Below, piece by piece: positions 60,907 through 64,000 of a DNA stretch of 64,000 bases. A program made the translations under genes and the position numbers. This stretch comes from Klenkia taihuensis. GTDB lineage: Bacteria; Actinomycetota; Actinomycetes; Mycobacteriales; Geodermatophilaceae. The notes beneath the pieces are model-generated. The model saw only the letters and a list, made by a program, of their open reading frames with translations. It was not told the DNA's origin and did not search any database. Position 1 is the stretch's first letter. Every line of letters begins with the position of its first letter. Where the stretch lies: contig NZ_FOMD01000005.1 of assembly GCF_900112525.1 (NCBI RefSeq), forward strand, positions 1 through 64,000. The letters run 5' to 3'.

Positions 60907-61752
60907 GTGTTGCTCGGCCGGCTCGGTGACCCCGGCTCGGAGATCCCCGTCGCGCACACCGCTGACGGGGTCGTCGACCTACGATCGGTGGTCCCCGACC
61001 TCGGGGGTGAGCACCTGGCACCGTCGTCGTTGACCGCCGTGCGGCAGGCCCTGCTCCGAGGCGGACTCCCCCTCGTGGCCGACGCCGAGCGAAGGCGGGT
61101 CGGGGCTGCGGTGGCCCGGCCGGGCGCCATCATCTGCGTGGGCATGAACTACGCCGCCCACGCCGCCGAGTCAGGTGCGGTGCCCCCGGCCTCCCCGGTG
61201 GTCTTCCTGAAGACGCCCAACACCCTGGGCGGGCCGCACGACCCCGTGGCGCTCCCCCGCGGGAGCGTGCGCACCGACTGGGAGGTGGAGCTCGGCGTCG
61301 TCATCGGGTCCCTGGCCCTCTACCTCGACGACCCGGCGGAGTCCCTGGACCACGTCGCCGGGTACGTGGTCGCCAACGACCTGTCCGAGCGGGACTTCCA
61401 GCTCGAGCACTCCGGTGGCCAGTGGAGCAAGGGCAAGTGCTCACCCGGCTTCAGCCCGCTCGGCCCGCACCTGGTGACCGCCGACCAGGTCGACCCCACG
61501 GCGCTGCGGCTGCGGAGCTGGGTCAACGGTGAGCCCCGGCAGGACTCCTCCACGGCGGACATGGTCTTCGACGTCGCCTTCATCATCTGGCACCTCAGCC
61601 AGTACATGGCCCTGGACCCCGGGGACGTCGTCCTGACCGGGACCCCGGAAGGCGTGGCCCTCTCCGGGCGCTTCCCCTACCTGGCCGTCGGCGACGTCGT
61701 CGAGGTCGAGATCGACGGCCTCGGCCGACAGCGACAGGAGATCGTGGCGTGA
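60907..61752 (+). CDS. fumarylacetoacetate hydrolase family protein, probable 2,4-diketo-3-deoxy-L-fuconate hydrolase
   Basis: A 281-residue FAH-fold hydrolase: ICVGMNYAAHAAESG, WEVELGVVIG with metal-binding acidic residues, GYVVANDLSERDFQ and VLTGTPEGVALS. In the non-phosphorylated fucose route it would split the diketo acid to pyruvate and lactate. GTG at 60907 has GGAGGA directly upstream; an ATG at 60874 is in frame but without a site. It overlaps the next gene as GTGA. Confidence 0.85.
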   Translation: MLLGRLGDPGSEIPVAHTADGVVDLRSVVPDLGGEHLAPSSLTAVRQALLRGGLPLVADAERRRVGAAVARPGAIICVGMNYAAHAAESGAVPPASPVVFLKTPNTLGGPHDPVALPRGSVRTDWEVELGVVIGSLALYLDDPAESLDHVAGYVVANDLSERDFQLEHSGGQWSKGKCSPGFSPLGPHLVTADQVDPTALRLRSWVNGEPRQDSSTADMVFDVAFIIWHLSQYMALDPGDVVLTGTPEGVALSGRFPYLAVGDVVEVEIDGLGRQRQEIVA

Positions 61753-62516
61753 CCACCGCAGCGCAGGACCGCACCTTCGAAGGCCTCGTGGCCCTGGTCA
61801 CCGGAGGTGCCTCCGGCATCGGCCTGGCCACCGTGCAGCGGCTGGCCGCCGCCGGGGCTCGCGTCGTGGTGCTCGACCGCCCGACCACCGACGTCCCGGG
61901 AGCGGCGATGACCCTGACCGCGGACGTGACCGACGACGGCGCCGTGGTCGCGGCGGTCACGCGGGCCGTCGACGAGCTGGGCCGGCTCGACGTCGTCGTG
62001 AACAACGCCGGGATCGGCGCACAGGGGACCGTCGCGGACAACGACGACGCCGAGTGGGCCAGGGTGTGGGACGTCAACGTGGTCGGCATCGCCCGGGTCA
62101 CCCGGGCGGCACTCCCCCACCTCCGGGTCTCGCCGTCCGCGGCGGTGGTCAACGTGTCCTCCATCGCCGCGACGGCGGGCCTCCCCCAACGGGCTCTGTA
62201 CAGCGCAACCAAGGGGGCGGTGCTGGCCCTGACCATGGCGATGGCCGCCGACCACGTCCGCGAGGGCATCCGCGTGAACGCCGTGTGCCCGGGCACCGCG
62301 GACACCCCGTGGGTGGGACGACTGCTGGCTGCTGCCGGCGATCCGGCAGCAGAACGCGCAGCGCTGGAGGCCCGGCAGCCGCACGGCCGCCTGGTGAGCG
62401 CCGCAGAGATCGCCGAGGCCATCGCCTACCTGGCCGCACCGGCCAACCGGTCCGTGGTGGGAACAGCCCTGGCCGTCGACGGAGGCATGCAGGGTCTACG
62501 ACTGCGTCCGGTGTGA
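61749..62516 (+). CDS. SDR, probable 2-keto-3-deoxy-L-fuconate dehydrogenase
   Basis: A 255-residue classical SDR: TGGASGIG, NNAGIGAQG, SSIAATAG, and YSATK as catalytic pair. VVVLDRP favours NAD. Its place between the diketo acid hydrolase and fuconolactonase suggests oxidation of 2-keto-3-deoxyfuconate, although L-fucose dehydrogenase is also possible. GTG at 61749 (GTGA overlap); the stop overlaps the next start in the same way. Confidence 0.83.
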   Translation: MTTAAQDRTFEGLVALVTGGASGIGLATVQRLAAAGARVVVLDRPTTDVPGAAMTLTADVTDDGAVVAAVTRAVDELGRLDVVVNNAGIGAQGTVADNDDAEWARVWDVNVVGIARVTRAALPHLRVSPSAAVVNVSSIAATAGLPQRALYSATKGAVLALTMAMAADHVREGIRVNAVCPGTADTPWVGRLLAAAGDPAAERAALEARQPHGRLVSAAEIAEAIAYLAAPANRSVVGTALAVDGGMQGLRLRPV

Positions 62517-63403
62517 GCGGCACCGACCCGGACGCCGCGCAGGCACTGCCGTTGCTGGACACCCACGCCCACATCTGGTCCCGGGCCCGGACACCGCAGC
62601 CGTGGATCGAGCCGGCGACCATGGCTCCCCTCGACCGGGACTTCGACGTGACCGACCTGGCGGCAGCGCAACGCGCGGCCGGCATCACCGAGGGCGCCGT
62701 CCTGGTCCAGTCGGCGCACGACCCGGCGGAGACCGGTGACCTCCTGGCCGCCGTCGACGGGCTGGTGGTCCGCGGTGTCGTCGGCTGGGTCGACCTGCGC
62801 GCCGACCTCGACCTCCAGCTCGAGAGCTGGGGCCCTGACGCCCGGCACCTCGTCGGTGTGCGGCACCTGGCTCACCAGGACCCTGACCCGTGGGCGCTGC
62901 TGGCCGACGAGCGGAGGCGTTCGTTCGCGGCCCTCGCCGGGCACGAGTTGCCCGTGGACCTGGTCCTGCGCCCCGAGCAGCTGCGGCCGGTGGGCGTGGA
63001 GCTCGCGCGCCGGCACCCGGGGACGCTTCTGGTGCTGGACCACCTGGGGAACCCGCCGCTCGCCGACGAGCAGGCGTTCGCGGGATGGCGCCGGGCACTG
63101 GCGGAGTTCGCTGCCCACCCGAACACCACGGTCAAGCTGTCCGGGATCGCCCTGCACGCGGCCGACCACGCCGATCCCGAGTCGATGCGCGACGCCGTCG
63201 ACCACGCGCTCGGGTGCTTCGGAGCAGAGCGCACCATGTTCGGGTCGGACTGGCCCGTGGTCGAACTCGCCGGAGGAGCGAGGACGTGGACGTCCACCGT
63301 GCGCGCCCTGACCCAGCAGCTGTCCCGATCTGAGCGCCGCGCTGTGTTCAGCGAGGTCGGACGACGCATCTATCGTCTCGGGGGACGTCGTGCGGCTCCG
63401 TGA
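62513..63403 (+). CDS. amidohydrolase, probable L-fuconolactonase
   Basis: A 296-residue amidohydrolase of the COG3618 lactonase group. Metal ligands: THAHIW near the N-terminus, GVRHLAHQDPD, LDHLGNPP and the Asp in MFGSDWPV. It hydrolyses L-fucono-lactone to L-fuconate. GTG at 62513 overlaps the SDR stop; the 3' end overlaps the following start by 14 bp. Confidence 0.86.
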   Translation: MSGTDPDAAQALPLLDTHAHIWSRARTPQPWIEPATMAPLDRDFDVTDLAAAQRAAGITEGAVLVQSAHDPAETGDLLAAVDGLVVRGVVGWVDLRADLDLQLESWGPDARHLVGVRHLAHQDPDPWALLADERRRSFAALAGHELPVDLVLRPEQLRPVGVELARRHPGTLLVLDHLGNPPLADEQAFAGWRRALAEFAAHPNTTVKLSGIALHAADHADPESMRDAVDHALGCFGAERTMFGSDWPVVELAGGARTWTSTVRALTQQLSRSERRAVFSEVGRRIYRLGGRRAAP

Positions 63404-64000
63404 GCTCACCCAGCACCTGGCCGTGACCGAGCTGGGCCTGGGAACGGCCGGGCTGGGGAACCTCTACCGGTCCATCTCGGACGAGCAGGCCCGCCGGACC
63501 GTCGACACGGCGTGGGACGGCGGGGTGCGGCTGTTCGACACGGCCCCGCACTACGGGCTCGGGTTGGCCGAACGACGCCTGGGCGACGCACTCGCCGACC
63601 GCGCGCGCGACGAGTTCGTGGTGAGCACCAAGGTGGGCCGACTGCTGGTGGAACGCAGACCACCATTGCCGCGGGACACCGAGATGTTCGACGTCCCCGG
63701 TGACCTCACCCGGGTCTGGGACGCCACGCCCGATGGGGTCCGGCGCAGCCTCGAGTCCAGCCTGGACCGGCTCGGGCTCGACCACGTCGACATCGCGCTG
63801 CTCCACGACCCGGACGTCTCGGGAGAGCCGGATGCGCTGGAGAAGGGTGTGGCCGCCCTGCTCGCGCTGCGGGACGAGGGGCTCGTGCGTGCGGTGGGGG
63901 TGGGGTCCAACGACGAGCCGACGGTCGCCACCGCCTTCCGCCGGTACCCGATCGACGTGGCGATGCTCGCCGGCCGGCGGACCCTGCTGCGTCCGGAGGG
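63390..64000 (+). CDS. aldo/keto reductase, probable L-fucose 1-dehydrogenase, 3' end missing
   Basis: The first 203 residues of an aldo/keto reductase. TELGLGTAGLGNL and GVRLFDTAPHYGLGLAERRLG hold the catalytic Asp and Tyr; STKVGRLL has the Lys, and LLHDPD stands where LxHxxD is expected. This group includes D-threo-aldose/L-fucose 1-dehydrogenases, which would make fuconolactone for the preceding gene. GTG at 63390 overlaps the lactonase. The gene runs off the window. Confidence 0.85.
   Translation, partial: MRLRELTQHLAVTELGLGTAGLGNLYRSISDEQARRTVDTAWDGGVRLFDTAPHYGLGLAERRLGDALADRARDEFVVSTKVGRLLVERRPPLPRDTEMFDVPGDLTRVWDATPDGVRRSLESSLDRLGLDHVDIALLHDPDVSGEPDALEKGVAALLALRDEGLVRAVGVGSNDEPTVATAFRRYPIDVAMLAGRRTLLRPE

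Noticed and set aside
58815-60929. 704-codon forward frame opposite the fucose regulator and fuconate dehydratase
   Set aside because: His/Gly/Val-rich antisense sequence; the reverse genes are unambiguous.

Overview
The window is GC-rich (roughly 70% by eye), uses GTG about as often as ATG as a start, and packs genes with ATGA or GTGA stop/start overlaps. Gene content (AztABCD zinc uptake, a mycofactocin-coupled type dehydrogenase, aromatic and fucose catabolism, a Fis-type activator lacking the sigma-54 motif) fits an actinobacterium. A soil genus of the Geodermatophilaceae or a relative is my guess; no rRNA or complete tRNA gene is present to confirm it.

Layout, 0-7.8 kb: the 5' part of a glycosyltransferase gene, then a complete zinc ABC uptake locus (aztA facing left; aztB-aztD-aztC facing right) and a second, divergent AztD, with two Zur-like palindromes, followed by small lipoproteins. 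7.8-21.3 kb is a patchwork of intact genes (LysR/uracil-DNA-glycosylase-like/TDT exporter; TetR with two oxidoreductases; XRE/MFS/cupin/alcohol dehydrogenase) separated by debris: the 3' half of a tRNA-Pro gene, a decayed toxin-antitoxin pair, AraC, GntR, aldo/keto reductase, SDR and excisionase remnants, a frameshifted lipoprotein, and three copies of a 45-bp dispersed repeat. 21.3-23.5 kb holds two accessory genes of visibly lower GC, one with an AlbA_2-type (Schlafen-like) domain.

23.5-31.4 kb encodes the catechol ortho-cleavage steps catA, catC, catB and a PcaF-type thiolase, with a second enolase-superfamily enzyme, a cyclase-type hydrolase, an SDR and a LysR regulator. 31.4-51 kb looks like a catabolic regulon for an unidentified cyclic or terpenoid substrate: a Fis-type activator, RibBA, a flavin reductase, a luciferase-like (limonene monooxygenase-like) flavin monooxygenase, a class III CoA transferase, a carveol-dehydrogenase-type SDR, acyl-CoA and 3-hydroxyacyl-CoA dehydrogenases, an aldehyde dehydrogenase, a ribose-type ABC importer and the flavin-storage protein dodecin. 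The same palindrome, TGTTCC-N5-GGAACA, occurs five times, upstream of catA, between the flavin reductase and the monooxygenase (twice), before the carveol-type SDR, and between the importer and dodecin. This shared operator is the best candidate in the window for an undescribed regulatory system.

51.9-55.8 kb is a four-gene GTGA-coupled operon resembling a meta-cleavage route (VOC dioxygenase-like protein, a hydrolase fused to a luciferase-type domain, two paralogous 2-keto-4-pentenoate hydratases), divergent from a MarR regulator. 55.9 kb holds an isochorismatase-like protein lacking the usual catalytic Lys and Cys. 56.5-64 kb is an L-fucose locus: a GH95 fucosidase, a FadR-type regulator and fuconate dehydratase facing left; a diketo-deoxyfuconate hydrolase-like protein, an SDR, a fuconolactonase-like amidohydrolase and an aldo/keto reductase (cut by the window edge) facing right.
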